The position numbers were made by a program, and so were the translations under genes. Below the pieces are notes generated by a model. That model searched no databases and was not told the DNA's origin. It worked only from the letters and a program-made list of their open reading frames with translations. Below are positions 18,827 to 27,259 of a stretch of DNA of 64,000 nucleotides, one piece after another; within the stretch, counting starts at the first letter, position 1; each line of letters opens with the position of its first letter. Origin of the DNA: VXNE01 sp963665455 (GTDB lineage Bacteria > Pseudomonadota > Gammaproteobacteria > Pseudomonadales > Azotimanducaceae); the NCBI GenBank assembly GCA_963665455.1, contig OY762279.1:868001-932000 (forward strand), read 5' to 3'.

Positions 18827-19702
18827 CTAGCGCGCCCCTTCCCCGCTCTTCAGGTATTTGAAGAACTCGCTGTTCGGATCGATGATCAGCATGTCGCCCT
18901 TCTCCCCGAACACCTTGGAATACGCGTTGATGCTGCGATAGAACTCGTAGAACTCCGGATCCGCACCGTACGCACCGGCATACACGGACGCCGCCTTCGC
19001 GTCCCCATCGCCGCGCAACTGCTCGGCCTCCCGGTAGGCCTCGGCCTCGATGACGACGACCTGCCGTTCCGCGTCCGCCCGGATACCGAGTTCCAACTCG
19101 CGTCCGGTCGCCCGGTGCTGCTGCGCTTCGATCTCGCGCTCCGAGTTCATCCGGTCGTAGACGGCGCTCGATACTTCCGGGGGCAGATCGATCTTCTTCA
19201 CCCGCACGTCGATGACCTCGACGCCCATTTCGCGGGTCATCTCCCCGTTCAACTCCTGCGTGAGTTCCGCCATGAGCTGGTCACGCTGGCCGGAAATGAC
19301 CTCGTGCATGTCCCGCCGGCTGATCTGGTTCCGCAAACCCTCGTTCACCCGTTGCGACAACAGGTTCCTGGCGCGATTCTCATCCCCGGAACTGGCGGTG
19401 TAGTACCGCTCGACGTCCCCCACCCGAAACTTGACGAACGAGTCGACGATCAGCGGCTTCTTCTCCAGCGTGAAGTAGCGTTCCGGGCGTGAGTCGAGGG
19501 TCAGGATGCGCCCGTCGAACTTCTTCGCCTCTTCGGCGATCGGCAGCTTGAAGTGCAGGCCCGGGTCCAGGTCAGCGCGCGTGACCGCTCCGAAGCGCAG
19601 CACCAAGGCGCGTTCGCGCTGGTCCACGGTGAAAATTCCGTCCACCGCGAGCAGGATCGCCAACAGCAGGACGATGGCCACCAAGATGGTCCGAAAGGTC
19701 AT
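18827..19702 (-). CDS. hflC: FtsH protease modulator HflC
   Basis: A 291-residue SPFH/band-7 protein with one N-terminal membrane anchor (MTFRTILVAIVLLLAILLAVDGIF) and a periplasmic domain. With HflK it forms the cage around FtsH that limits turnover of membrane substrates. The core QRERALVLRFGAVTRADLDPGLHF is typical. A GAGGGAAG site precedes the ATG, 39 bases after hflK. Confidence 0.96.
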   Translation of the reverse strand: MTFRTILVAIVLLLAILLAVDGIFTVDQRERALVLRFGAVTRADLDPGLHFKLPIAEEAKKFDGRILTLDSRPERYFTLEKKPLIVDSFVKFRVGDVERYYTASSGDENRARNLLSQRVNEGLRNQISRRDMHEVISGQRDQLMAELTQELNGEMTREMGVEVIDVRVKKIDLPPEVSSAVYDRMNSEREIEAQQHRATGRELELGIRADAERQVVVIEAEAYREAEQLRGDGDAKAASVYAGAYGADPEFYEFYRSINAYSKVFGEKGDMLIIDPNSEFFKYLKSGEGAR

Positions 19703-19741
19703 GTCGCTTCCCTCGAAAGGATGCCGTGCCGACGTCCCGGG

Positions 19742-20887
19742 CTAGCGGGAATCGCGCCGGCGGTTGGTGTTGAGCCGCTCGCTCAACGCGTCGTCCACCA
19801 ACTGGCGGACGTCATCGGAATTCGCCGCGCCCCCGAGGCCGGAGGACCGTGAGGCGAGCCGATCGAGCGGCAGGTAGAGCATGTTGTTCCCGCCCTCGAC
19901 ATCGACCATCACCTTCGTACTCTGGCTGAGCACGGACTCGATGGCGTCGATGTAGAGGCGGTCGCGGGTCACGTCGCGCGCCAGGGCGTATTCCCCGAGT
20001 AGCTTGGTGAAGCGCTCGGCCTCCCCTTCGGCCCGGGCGATGACCTGATCCCGGTAGGCATTGGCCTCCTCGATCTGCCGTTGCGCCTCGCCGCGCGCCT
20101 TCGGCACGATCTCCTCGGCGTAGGCGTTGGCTTCGTTGACGTAGCGTGCCTCGTCCTCCTTGGCCTTCTGCACGTCGTCGAACGCCTCCTGAACCTGCTG
20201 CGGCGGGCCGCTCTGGTCGATGTTCACGGTGACCACCTGGATGCCGGTTTCGTAACGGTTCAGGTAGCTTTGCAGGCGGTCCTGCACTTCCGTGCCGAGC
20301 GCGGCGCGGCCCTCGGTGATCACGAGGTCCATCGTCGAACTGCCCACCACGTGACGCAGCGCGCTCTCCGTGGCGTGGTCGATGCTGACGAGCGGGTTCT
20401 TGACCTTGACCAAGTAGTCGACCGGATTGTCGATGACGTACTGGACGGTCATGCCGATATCAACGATGTTCTCGTCCTCGGTCAGCATCAGGGCTTGGTG
20501 TTCGTGGTCGTTGACGCGGGTGACGTTGACCCGCTCGACCCGATCAATGATGGGCGGGTTCCAATGCAGGCCGGGCATGACGACGTCGTCGCGGACTTCG
20601 CCGAAGCGGAACACGACCCCGCGCTCCTGTTGGTCGACCTGATACAGCCCCCAGAAGCCGTAACCCAAGAGCAGCACCGCCAGGGCGATGCCGAACATCG
20701 ACAGGTTGATGCCGCCGCCTCGGGTGCCGCTTCCTCCGCCGCCACCACGGCGGCCGAAGATGCCCGAAAGCTGCCCCTGGAGTTTGCGCAGCGCCTCGTC
20801 TAGATCGGGCGGCCCCTGATCGCCCTGCGTCCCCCAAGGATCCTTGTCCCTGCCGCCTCTTCCGCCGCCGGAGTCATCCCAAGCCAT
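19742..20887 (-). CDS. hflK: FtsH protease modulator HflK
   Basis: A 381-residue partner of HflC. A Gly/Asp-rich cytoplasmic N-terminus (MAWDDSGGGRGGRDKDPWGT) leads to one membrane helix (INLSMFGIALAVLLLGYGFW). The SPFH domain follows (QVDQQERGVVFRFGEVRD), then a coiled-coil rich in Glu/Ala (about residues 215-275). In relatives hflK directly follows hflX. Here dcm and vsr lie between them, with a 120-base gap upstream of hflK that could hold its own promoter. Confidence 0.96.
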   Translation of the reverse strand: MAWDDSGGGRGGRDKDPWGTQGDQGPPDLDEALRKLQGQLSGIFGRRGGGGGSGTRGGGINLSMFGIALAVLLLGYGFWGLYQVDQQERGVVFRFGEVRDDVVMPGLHWNPPIIDRVERVNVTRVNDHEHQALMLTEDENIVDIGMTVQYVIDNPVDYLVKVKNPLVSIDHATESALRHVVGSSTMDLVITEGRAALGTEVQDRLQSYLNRYETGIQVVTVNIDQSGPPQQVQEAFDDVQKAKEDEARYVNEANAYAEEIVPKARGEAQRQIEEANAYRDQVIARAEGEAERFTKLLGEYALARDVTRDRLYIDAIESVLSQSTKVMVDVEGGNNMLYLPLDRLASRSSGLGGAANSDDVRQLVDDALSERLNTNRRRDSR

Positions 20888-21007
20888 CGTCGACCGATCT
20901 CACATGGTCAGAACGCTTGGATTCTAACACTCCGCCGGAGGTGCAGAGGCGAGGTTCAACGCACTTCGGAGCCGCTGCGGGTCACCCGACCGCCACCCGG
21001 GTCGTGA

Positions 21008-22234
21008 TTAGGCTGCTCGTTGGACATCGTCCGAATTCCGCTCCGCTCCCCGCGTAGCCGTAGACGCTTCCAGGCACTCCCGAACGCCCCGTGCCAAGAC
21101 ATGACCCAGCACCACCGGAACGGCGTTGCCGATCTGCCGCATGGTCTCCGTCCAGGAACCCGGGAACCGATAGGTATCCGGGAACGTCTGCAAACGGGCG
21201 GCCTCTCGCACGCTGAAGTAGCGACACGTGCCGTCATCCCGCGCCAGCATGTTCTCGCCGCCCGGAACGCCGTGGTCGCCGGCCTTGAGTACCTTGGCCG
21301 GTTCGTCGTACCTGCTGCCCGTGTGTCCTGGGTAGGGACGCGCGCCGGGGTTGAACTTGTGGTTCGGGACCAGTGCGCTCTCTGCTGGTTCGGTTTCGGG
21401 ATCCGGCAGGTCGTGGAGGGCGTCTCGGACCGTCCGCCAAGGTCGCTGAAGGGGCGCGAAGTCGAAACCGCGTAGCCGGTCCACGCGGCGGCGTAGCGCC
21501 GCGGGGAGTTCTGGGCGCTCGCTCGCCGCGATTTCGTGCCGGTCCCAATAGCTGCCGGTCGCCCACTGGTCCCAGAGCAAGGCTTCGTGGCGGTGTGTGG
21601 GTTCCGGAAACGACCAGCCGACGTCCACGTCGCTTCGGAACCCGACCATAATCATGCGCTCGCGTTTCTGGGGAACCCCGAAGTCCGCGGCGTTGAGCAC
21701 GGTGGTCGTCACCCGGTACTCAAGTCCGCACGGTCCCCGGGAGGTGAGCCGGTGCTTCCGCAGACGATTCGCGTGATCCAGCCAAGACTCGTCCGGCCGG
21801 CTGGTCCATTCGGGAAACGCGAGGCTGTCTCGGATGTACTCCAGGTACCGGGCGAAAGCCGGCCGCCGCAGACCCCGGACGTTCTCCAGCAGAAAGGCGC
21901 GCGGCCTCAACTCCCGCACCGCCCGGACGGCCTCCGGAAACATGTCGCGCTTGTCCAACGGCCCATGGTGCTTGCCGCCTAGCGAGAAGGGCTGACAAGG
22001 CGGGCCACCCGACAGGAGGTCGATGCCGGTGCCAATCCCGTCATACGACAGGGTACGCACGTCGCACTCGCGGAGCGGCCAGCCGGCGACCGCGGGATGG
22101 TTCCCCGCCTGGTTGGCCCGGATGGTGCCGCAAGCGTGCCGATCCCAATCGACCACGAGTTCGGGGCGAAAGCCCGCCCGATCAACGCCCATGCCGAGGC
22201 CGCCCGCGCCAACGAACAACTCCACGGACCTCAA
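21008..22234 (-). CDS. dcm: DNA (cytosine-5-)-methyltransferase
   Basis: A 408-residue C5-cytosine methyltransferase with motif I SVELFVGAGGLGMG, catalytic motif IV GGPPCQPFS, ENVRG (VI), QKRERM (VIII) and the final GNAVP (X). The target-recognition region lies roughly between residues 200 and 330; its target sequence cannot be read. I place the start at a TTG at 22234, whose bases overlap the vsr stop as TTGA. This gives the usual N-terminus MRSVELF and implies translational coupling. No cognate restriction gene is adjacent. Confidence 0.93.
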   Translation of the reverse strand: MRSVELFVGAGGLGMGVDRAGFRPELVVDWDRHACGTIRANQAGNHPAVAGWPLRECDVRTLSYDGIGTGIDLLSGGPPCQPFSLGGKHHGPLDKRDMFPEAVRAVRELRPRAFLLENVRGLRRPAFARYLEYIRDSLAFPEWTSRPDESWLDHANRLRKHRLTSRGPCGLEYRVTTTVLNAADFGVPQKRERMIMVGFRSDVDVGWSFPEPTHRHEALLWDQWATGSYWDRHEIAASERPELPAALRRRVDRLRGFDFAPLQRPWRTVRDALHDLPDPETEPAESALVPNHKFNPGARPYPGHTGSRYDEPAKVLKAGDHGVPGGENMLARDDGTCRYFSVREAARLQTFPDTYRFPGSWTETMRQIGNAVPVVLGHVLARGVRECLEASTATRGAERNSDDVQRAA

Positions 22235-22647
22235 GTGCGTCGCCCCAGGAATTCCTCGATTCTTTGCTCCAACTCCGATCTGTCCTTGATCTCGCATTCC
22301 CAGATTACCAACACGCCCCACCGGCGCCGTTCGAGTTCGGCGCGATTGCGCGCGTCCCGCGCCCGATTACCCTCCAACTTCGGCCGCCAGAAATCAACCC
22401 GCGACTTCGGGATGCGCGCTCGACGGCACCCCTCGTGGAGGTGCCAGAAACAGCCGTGCACGAAGATGACCTTGCGCCGCGGGCCGAACACGAGGTCCGG
22501 CGTGCCGGGGAGGTCTCGGCGATGGAGGCGGTAGCGGTAGCCCATGCGATGGACGGTGTGGCGCACGACCAGCTCCGGCGTCGTATCCCGCGAACGGATG
22601 CGGGACATGCGCTCGCTGCGTTCTTCTGGAGTGAGGATGTCGGTCAC
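22231..22647 (-). CDS. vsr: Very short patch repair endonuclease Vsr
   Basis: A 138-residue mismatch endonuclease that nicks 5' of T in T:G mismatches arising from deamination of 5-methylcytosine. Diagnostic motifs are MSRIRSRDTTPE, GTPDLVF (catalytic Asp) and VIFVHGCFWHLHEGC, with GVLVIWECEI near the end. The frame is open upstream, but the GTG at 22647 overlaps the hflX stop as GTGA and gives the normal length. It pairs functionally with the dcm gene that follows. Confidence 0.95.
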   Translation of the reverse strand: MTDILTPEERSERMSRIRSRDTTPELVVRHTVHRMGYRYRLHRRDLPGTPDLVFGPRRKVIFVHGCFWHLHEGCRRARIPKSRVDFWRPKLEGNRARDARNRAELERRRWGVLVIWECEIKDRSELEQRIEEFLGRRT

Positions 22648-24038
22648 GTGGCGCCGTCGCTCATGTCCACCCCTTGGGCGCGCAGCCGGGCGGCTTCGGC
22701 GCCGTCCAGCCGCACGCACAGCGCGAGCCTGCCGTCTTCCGCCGAGGTCTCGGAGAGTACGGCACCGAGTTCGTAGAGTCTGGCGCGGATCTTCCCTGCC
22801 GCCGGGTCCAGCAGCACCGTCCATGGCCGGGCCGCAACGCCGACGGCTCGCCCGATGGCCTGCCGCAGCGCCACTAGGCCGTCTCCCCGCAGCGCGCTGA
22901 CGGCGATGTGCGCGTCGTCTCCCGGCAGGAGCATGGGCGCCTCCCCGTCGGCGTCGATCTTGTTGAGCACCTCCAGCGTCGGCACGCCGGAGGCACCGAT
23001 CTGGACCAGCACCTCCCTGACCTGGGCTCGAAGATCGTCGATGTCGGGCGCGGTGGCGTCCATGACGTGCAGCAGGAGGTCGGCTTGGCTGACTTGCTCC
23101 AACGTCGCCCGGAACGCCTCCACGAGGCTCACCGGCAGGTCGCGGATGAAGCCCACGGTGTCCGCGAGCACCACCTCGCCGGCACCCTCGATGTCCACGC
23201 GCCGCATGAGCGGGTCCAGCGTGGCGAAGAGGCGGTCCGCGACCAGCGCGCCCGCACCATCGCTAGTCGTTTCCGTGAGAGCGTTGAAGAGCGTCGACTT
23301 GCCGGCATTGGTGTAGCCCACGAGGGCGACGGTTGGCACCCCCGTCCGTTGACGGCGACGGCGGCTACGTTCGCGCTGTCCGTGAACGGCCTTGAGACGC
23401 TCCTGCACGCCGCGAATGCGGGTGCGCAGCATGCGCGCGTCGAGTTCGATCTGCTTCTCCCCGACACCGCGCAACGAAATGCCGCCGCCGCGCTGCCGGT
23501 CTAGGTGGGTCCAGCCCCGCACCAGGCGCGTCCGGGCATGGGTGAGCTGCGCGAGTTCCACCTGTAGCTGGCCCTCTCGCGTGCGCGCCCGGTCGGCGAA
23601 GATATGCAGGATCAACTCCGTGCGGGTCATGACGCGGCAGCCGAGGCGCTGCTCCAGGTTGCGCTGCTGCGCGGCCGTGAGTTCATGGTTCGCGATCAGG
23701 AGATCCGCGTTTTCCGCCAAGAGCGCCGCCCCGAGTTCGTCCACCTTGCCGGCCCCCGCGAACCAGCGCGGGTGGGGCCGGGTCCGGCTGCCGGCGACCA
23801 GTCTGGTGGGCCGGATCTCGGCGGACTCCACCAACTGCCTGAACTCCTCGTCGACCACCGCGGCGGTGGGCGCATGGTCGGTCGCGGCGAGCTCCCCCGC
23901 CGGTCCGGCGGCGCCCCCGCACGCTACCGAGGCGGTCGGCCGGGCCCGGGCGTCCCCGATACGTAGGCTTAGCAAGACCGCACGGCGGCCTGCTTCAGGG
24001 CGGTCAAAGAACATGACGGGCCGCTCCGCCGCGGCCAT
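22644..24038 (-). CDS. hflX: Ribosome-associated GTPase HflX
   Basis: A 464-residue GTPase that splits stalled ribosomes during stress. The N-terminal HflX domain (TRLVAGSRTRPHPRWFAGAGK, IANHELTAAQQRNLEQRLGC) is followed by a glycine-rich linker. The G domain has G1 GYTNAGKSTLFNAL, G3 DTVGFIRDLP and G4 NKID. A start with ATG at 24038 leaves a 35-base gap after hfq. Downstream the stop is shared with the vsr start. The last ~70 residues form the usual C-terminal domain. Confidence 0.95.
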   Translation of the reverse strand: MAAAERPVMFFDRPEAGRRAVLLSLRIGDARARPTASVACGGAAGPAGELAATDHAPTAAVVDEEFRQLVESAEIRPTRLVAGSRTRPHPRWFAGAGKVDELGAALLAENADLLIANHELTAAQQRNLEQRLGCRVMTRTELILHIFADRARTREGQLQVELAQLTHARTRLVRGWTHLDRQRGGGISLRGVGEKQIELDARMLRTRIRGVQERLKAVHGQRERSRRRRQRTGVPTVALVGYTNAGKSTLFNALTETTSDGAGALVADRLFATLDPLMRRVDIEGAGEVVLADTVGFIRDLPVSLVEAFRATLEQVSQADLLLHVMDATAPDIDDLRAQVREVLVQIGASGVPTLEVLNKIDADGEAPMLLPGDDAHIAVSALRGDGLVALRQAIGRAVGVAARPWTVLLDPAAGKIRARLYELGAVLSETSAEDGRLALCVRLDGAEAARLRAQGVDMSDGAT

Positions 24039-24073
24039 TCCAGAAACCGGCGCGGAGGCGGTGGCCGGCTTGC

Positions 24074-24319
24074 TTACTCGTTGCCTTCTCCGCTCTGTCC
24101 AGATGAAGGCAGCCGGACATTGCGCGACGGCACCACCGTCGAGATGGCGTGCTTGTAGACCATCTGGCTAACGGAGTTCCGCAGCAAGACGACGAACTGG
24201 TCGAACGACTCGATCTGGCCCTGGAGCTTGATGCCGTTGACGAGGTAGATGGAGACAGGGATACGTTCCTTCCGCAGGGTGTTGAGGTAGGGATCCTGCA
24301 ACGAGTGCCCTTTCGACAT
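24074..24319 (-). CDS. hfq: RNA chaperone Hfq
   Basis: An 81-residue Sm-like hexameric RNA chaperone for small-RNA regulation. Sm1 spans IPVSIYLVNGIKLQGQIESF and Sm2 has the invariant YKHA (VYKHAISTVVPSR). The N-terminus MSKGHSLQDPYLNTLRKERI is standard and the C-terminal tail is short. The frame is open far upstream, but an AGGAG site seven bases before the ATG at 24319 fixes the start. Confidence 0.97.
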   Translation of the reverse strand: MSKGHSLQDPYLNTLRKERIPVSIYLVNGIKLQGQIESFDQFVVLLRNSVSQMVYKHAISTVVPSRNVRLPSSGQSGEGNE

Positions 24320-24402
24320 GGCGGTCTCCTGGCGGACGGGGCGCACCCTCGACGGGGGCAGGCATAGTGCCACCTCCCCACGCGATTTCAAGCGATCACG
24401 AT

Positions 24403-24561
24403 CTAGGGAAGGTCTGAACAGGACCTTCCCTAGTGCGGCACAGGGATGTTGCCGCCAGATTCGATGGCGTAAGCCATTGAATCTGTGGAGCAAGCCGAAA
24501 CCGCGCTTTTGGCCTGCGACCTGAACAAGTCCATGGACGGACTTGTTCAGAGGTTCCCTAG
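24403..24561. mobile_element. Small non-autonomous element (IS5-like MITE candidate)
   Basis: Bases 24407-24557 (151 bases) are flanked by CTAG on both sides, the YTAR-type duplication expected of IS5-family insertion. The ends match as inverted repeats: left GGAAGGTCTGAACA, right (complement) GGAACCTCTGAACA. Inside are three hairpins: 24403-24433 (12-base arms), 24456-24485 (13-base arms, one mismatch) and 24521-24550 (12-base arms). There is no ORF of note. It lies between miaA and hfq, seven bases from the miaA stop, so it may shape or interrupt the miaA-hfq transcript. Family assignment is inference. Confidence 0.6.
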
Positions 24562-24567
24562 TCTGAT

Positions 24568-25518
24568 CTAGTCCATCGGTCCAAGTTGCCTCAGTACCGC
24601 ATCCGCCACCTCCGCCGGAGCGCCGTCCATCCAGGTCAGGTTCCGCCACGCACGCAGCCACGTCAGCTGCCGTCGGGCGAGTTGCCGGGTCGCCGCCATC
24701 GCGGCCTCGCGCATGGTGTCGAAGTCCGTCTCCCCGTCGAGGTGTGCCCAGATCTGCCGATAGCCGACGGCGCGCATCGACGGCCTGTTTCGATCAAGGC
24801 CGGGCATTGCGCGGAGGGTGCGGACTTCCTCTACGAAACCGCGCTCGAGCATCGCGTCGAAGCGGTATGCGATCCGCTCCGCCAACGTATCGCGCGGCGG
24901 TGCCATGGCCACGCAGACGAGGGTGCAATCAAGGCGCGCGGCCACGTCCCGGCCCACCGACGCCGACCACCACTCCGAGATCGGCCGGCCGGAGACCCGA
25001 AACACCTCCAACGCCCGCTGGATGCGCTGTGGATCGCTCGGACGGATCCTCGCCGCCGCGACGGGATCGACCGCTTCAAGCTCTCCGTGCAGCCCGGCCC
25101 AGCCGATCTCGCGAGCTCGCTCCTCAAGGTCCGCTCGGGTGGCGGGGTCCGCTTCCGGCAGCTCCGAGAGGCCGTCGCGGAAGGCCTTGAAGTACAACAT
25201 CGTCCCACCCACGAGCACGGGCAGCCTGCCTTGGTCCAGCGCGCTTGCGACCGCGGCGTCCGCCCCGTCGAGGAAGTCCGCCACCGAGAACGGTTCCACC
25301 GGCCGGCGTACGTCGATCAGGGCGTGCGGATGGCGAGCCAGCGTCCGCGCATCCGGTTTCGCCGTGCCGATGTTCATGTGCCGGTAAACCATCGCCGAGT
25401 CGACGCTGACGAGGGCCACGTCGGCGCGGCCGGCCAGGGCGAGCGCGACGTCGGTCTTGCCGGCAGCGGTGGGGCCCATCAGACAGAGCACGCGGCGCTC
25501 TCGCCGGCGCGATGACAC
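24568..25518 (-). CDS. miaA: tRNA dimethylallyltransferase MiaA
   Basis: Adds the dimethylallyl group to A37 of tRNAs reading UNN codons. 316 residues from a GTG one base after the mutL stop. Motifs: GPTAAGKTDVALALA (P-loop), VSVDSAMVYRHMNIGTAKP, and DFLDGADAA. An insertion domain and a C-terminal helix are also present. The usual miaA-hfq junction is preserved, except for the small mobile element inserted just after the stop. Confidence 0.97.
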   Translation of the reverse strand: MSSRRRERRVLCLMGPTAAGKTDVALALAGRADVALVSVDSAMVYRHMNIGTAKPDARTLARHPHALIDVRRPVEPFSVADFLDGADAAVASALDQGRLPVLVGGTMLYFKAFRDGLSELPEADPATRADLEERAREIGWAGLHGELEAVDPVAAARIRPSDPQRIQRALEVFRVSGRPISEWWSASVGRDVAARLDCTLVCVAMAPPRDTLAERIAYRFDAMLERGFVEEVRTLRAMPGLDRNRPSMRAVGYRQIWAHLDGETDFDTMREAAMAATRQLARRQLTWLRAWRNLTWMDGAPAEVADAVLRQLGPMD

Positions 25519-25519
25519 G

Positions 25520-27256
25520 CTACTGACCGCGCAGGAAGAGCCGGTCGAACTCCGCGACGCCCTGCACCAGGAACGTGGGCCGTCCGTGGTTGCATTGGCC
25601 GCCGTTCGGCGTCGTCTCCATCTCGCGCAGCAGGGCGTTCATCTCGGGCACCGTCATCGCGCGGTTGGCCCGTAGCGAACCGTGGCAGGCCATGCTCGCC
25701 AGGAGCTCCTCGGACCGGGCACGGATGGCGTCGCTCGTACCGAACTCGGCGATTTCCGCGAGGAGGTCCCGGGCCAGACCCTCGGCGTCCGCGTTGGCCA
25801 GCAGCGCGGGCACTTCCCGCACCACCAAACTGCGCGGTCCCCGCCGTTCCAGCAACAGTCCGAACGCCGCCAGGGCGTCGGCATGCGTTTCGGCAAGATC
25901 CGCCTCGCGCGGCGTCGCGTCGAAGGACACCGGCACGAGGAGCCGCTGGGCGACCACGGAACCGCCGTGATAGTCCGCCTTCATCTTCTCGTACGTGATG
26001 CGCTCGTGGGCGGCGTGCATGTCGACCACGACCAAGCCTTCCTGGTTCTGGCTCAAAACGTAGACGCCGTGCAGTTGCCCGAGCGCGTAGCCGAGCGGCG
26101 GCATGTCGCCTACGTCCTCCGCAGGCGAGGCTGGTCTCTCCCGCAAGGCCGGCGCGCCCCGCCGCTCGGCCGCCATCAGTTCCGCCAGGCTCAGGGAGGT
26201 CTGGGCGGTGGCGCGTGGCCGTCCCTCGCCGGTGGGGTAGTGGACCGGAGGCGGGTCCGACCCCGGACGCGACTCCCGCAACAGCCGATGCAGCGCACCG
26301 AAGACGAAATCATGCACGCGGCGCGCATCGCGGAAGCGGATCTCATGCTTGGTCGGGTGGACGTTGACGTCGATGCTCGCCGGGTCCAGCGCCAGGAAGA
26401 GCACGAACACCGGATGACGCCCGTGAAACAGCACGTCCCGGTACGCTTGGCGCACCGCGTGCCCGACGAGCTTGTCCTTCACGGCACGGCCGTTGACGAA
26501 GAAGAACTGTCCGCTCGCCTGGGCACGGGAATGGGTCGGGTGTCCTACCCAGCCATGCAAGCGGGCATCCCCCGGACCGGTGGCGTCCACGCGAATCGCC
26601 TGGGCGAGGAACTCCTGCCCCATCACCTTCCCCACCCGTTCCCCGGCGTCCGGCGTGCCGGGTAGCCGCTCGATGAGGCGCGTGCCGTGCTTCAGCTCGA
26701 AGGCGACCTGTTCGTGGGCGAGGGCCAGCCGACGGAAGACGTCGCTGACGTGCCCCGCCTCCGTGCGGTCGCTCTTCAGGAACTTGCGGCGCACCGGCGT
26801 GTTGTAGAAGAGGTCCGACACCTCCACCGTCGTTCCCGCCGGGTGCGGGGCCGGACCGCGCTTGACCTCCTCGCCCCCCGCGATCGCCAACGTCGCGCCG
26901 GCGTCGCGTCCCGTCGAAGCGGTGATCGCGAGCCGCGCCACGGAGGCGATGCTGGCCAAGGCCTCGCCCCGAAAACCCATCGTGGCGATGTGTTCCAGAT
27001 CCCCCGCATCGGCGATCTTGCTGGTCGCAAAGCGGCTCACGGCAAGAGGCAGGTCGTCGGCGGACATGCCGGCGCCGTCGTCCTGCACGACGATGCGCTT
27101 CACGCCGCCCTGTTCGATCGCCACGCGCACCGAACGCGCACCGGCATCCAGGCTGTTCTCGACCAGTTCCTTGACGATCGAGGCCGGACGCTCCACCACC
27201 TCCCCGGCGGCGATCTGGTTCGCGACGAACGCCGACAGCTTGCGGATGCGCGCCAT
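25520..27256 (-). CDS. mutL: DNA mismatch repair protein MutL (endonuclease type)
   Basis: 578 residues. The N-terminal GHKL ATPase carries ANQIAAGEVVERPASIVKEL, then VENSLDAGA, DDGAGM and MGFRGEALASIASV. The C-terminal dimerisation domain has DMHAAHERITYE, which fits the metal-binding endonuclease motif DQHA(x)2E(x)4E apart from Met for Gln, plus ACHGSLRA and CNHGRPT. MutL of this type nicks DNA itself, so no MutH is expected. The gene lies in the same minus-strand run as vsr, whose E. coli product works with MutL. Confidence 0.96.
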   Translation of the reverse strand: MARIRKLSAFVANQIAAGEVVERPASIVKELVENSLDAGARSVRVAIEQGGVKRIVVQDDGAGMSADDLPLAVSRFATSKIADAGDLEHIATMGFRGEALASIASVARLAITASTGRDAGATLAIAGGEEVKRGPAPHPAGTTVEVSDLFYNTPVRRKFLKSDRTEAGHVSDVFRRLALAHEQVAFELKHGTRLIERLPGTPDAGERVGKVMGQEFLAQAIRVDATGPGDARLHGWVGHPTHSRAQASGQFFFVNGRAVKDKLVGHAVRQAYRDVLFHGRHPVFVLFLALDPASIDVNVHPTKHEIRFRDARRVHDFVFGALHRLLRESRPGSDPPPVHYPTGEGRPRATAQTSLSLAELMAAERRGAPALRERPASPAEDVGDMPPLGYALGQLHGVYVLSQNQEGLVVVDMHAAHERITYEKMKADYHGGSVVAQRLLVPVSFDATPREADLAETHADALAAFGLLLERRGPRSLVVREVPALLANADAEGLARDLLAEIAEFGTSDAIRARSEELLASMACHGSLRANRAMTVPEMNALLREMETTPNGGQCNHGRPTFLVQGVAEFDRLFLRGQ

Positions 27257-27259
27257 CCG

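Noticed and set aside
20956..21237. Small 93-codon minus-strand frame between hflK and dcm
   Set aside because: It overlaps the conserved C-terminal motif X end of dcm in another frame and shows no family pattern; the remaining 120-base gap has no gene I can support.
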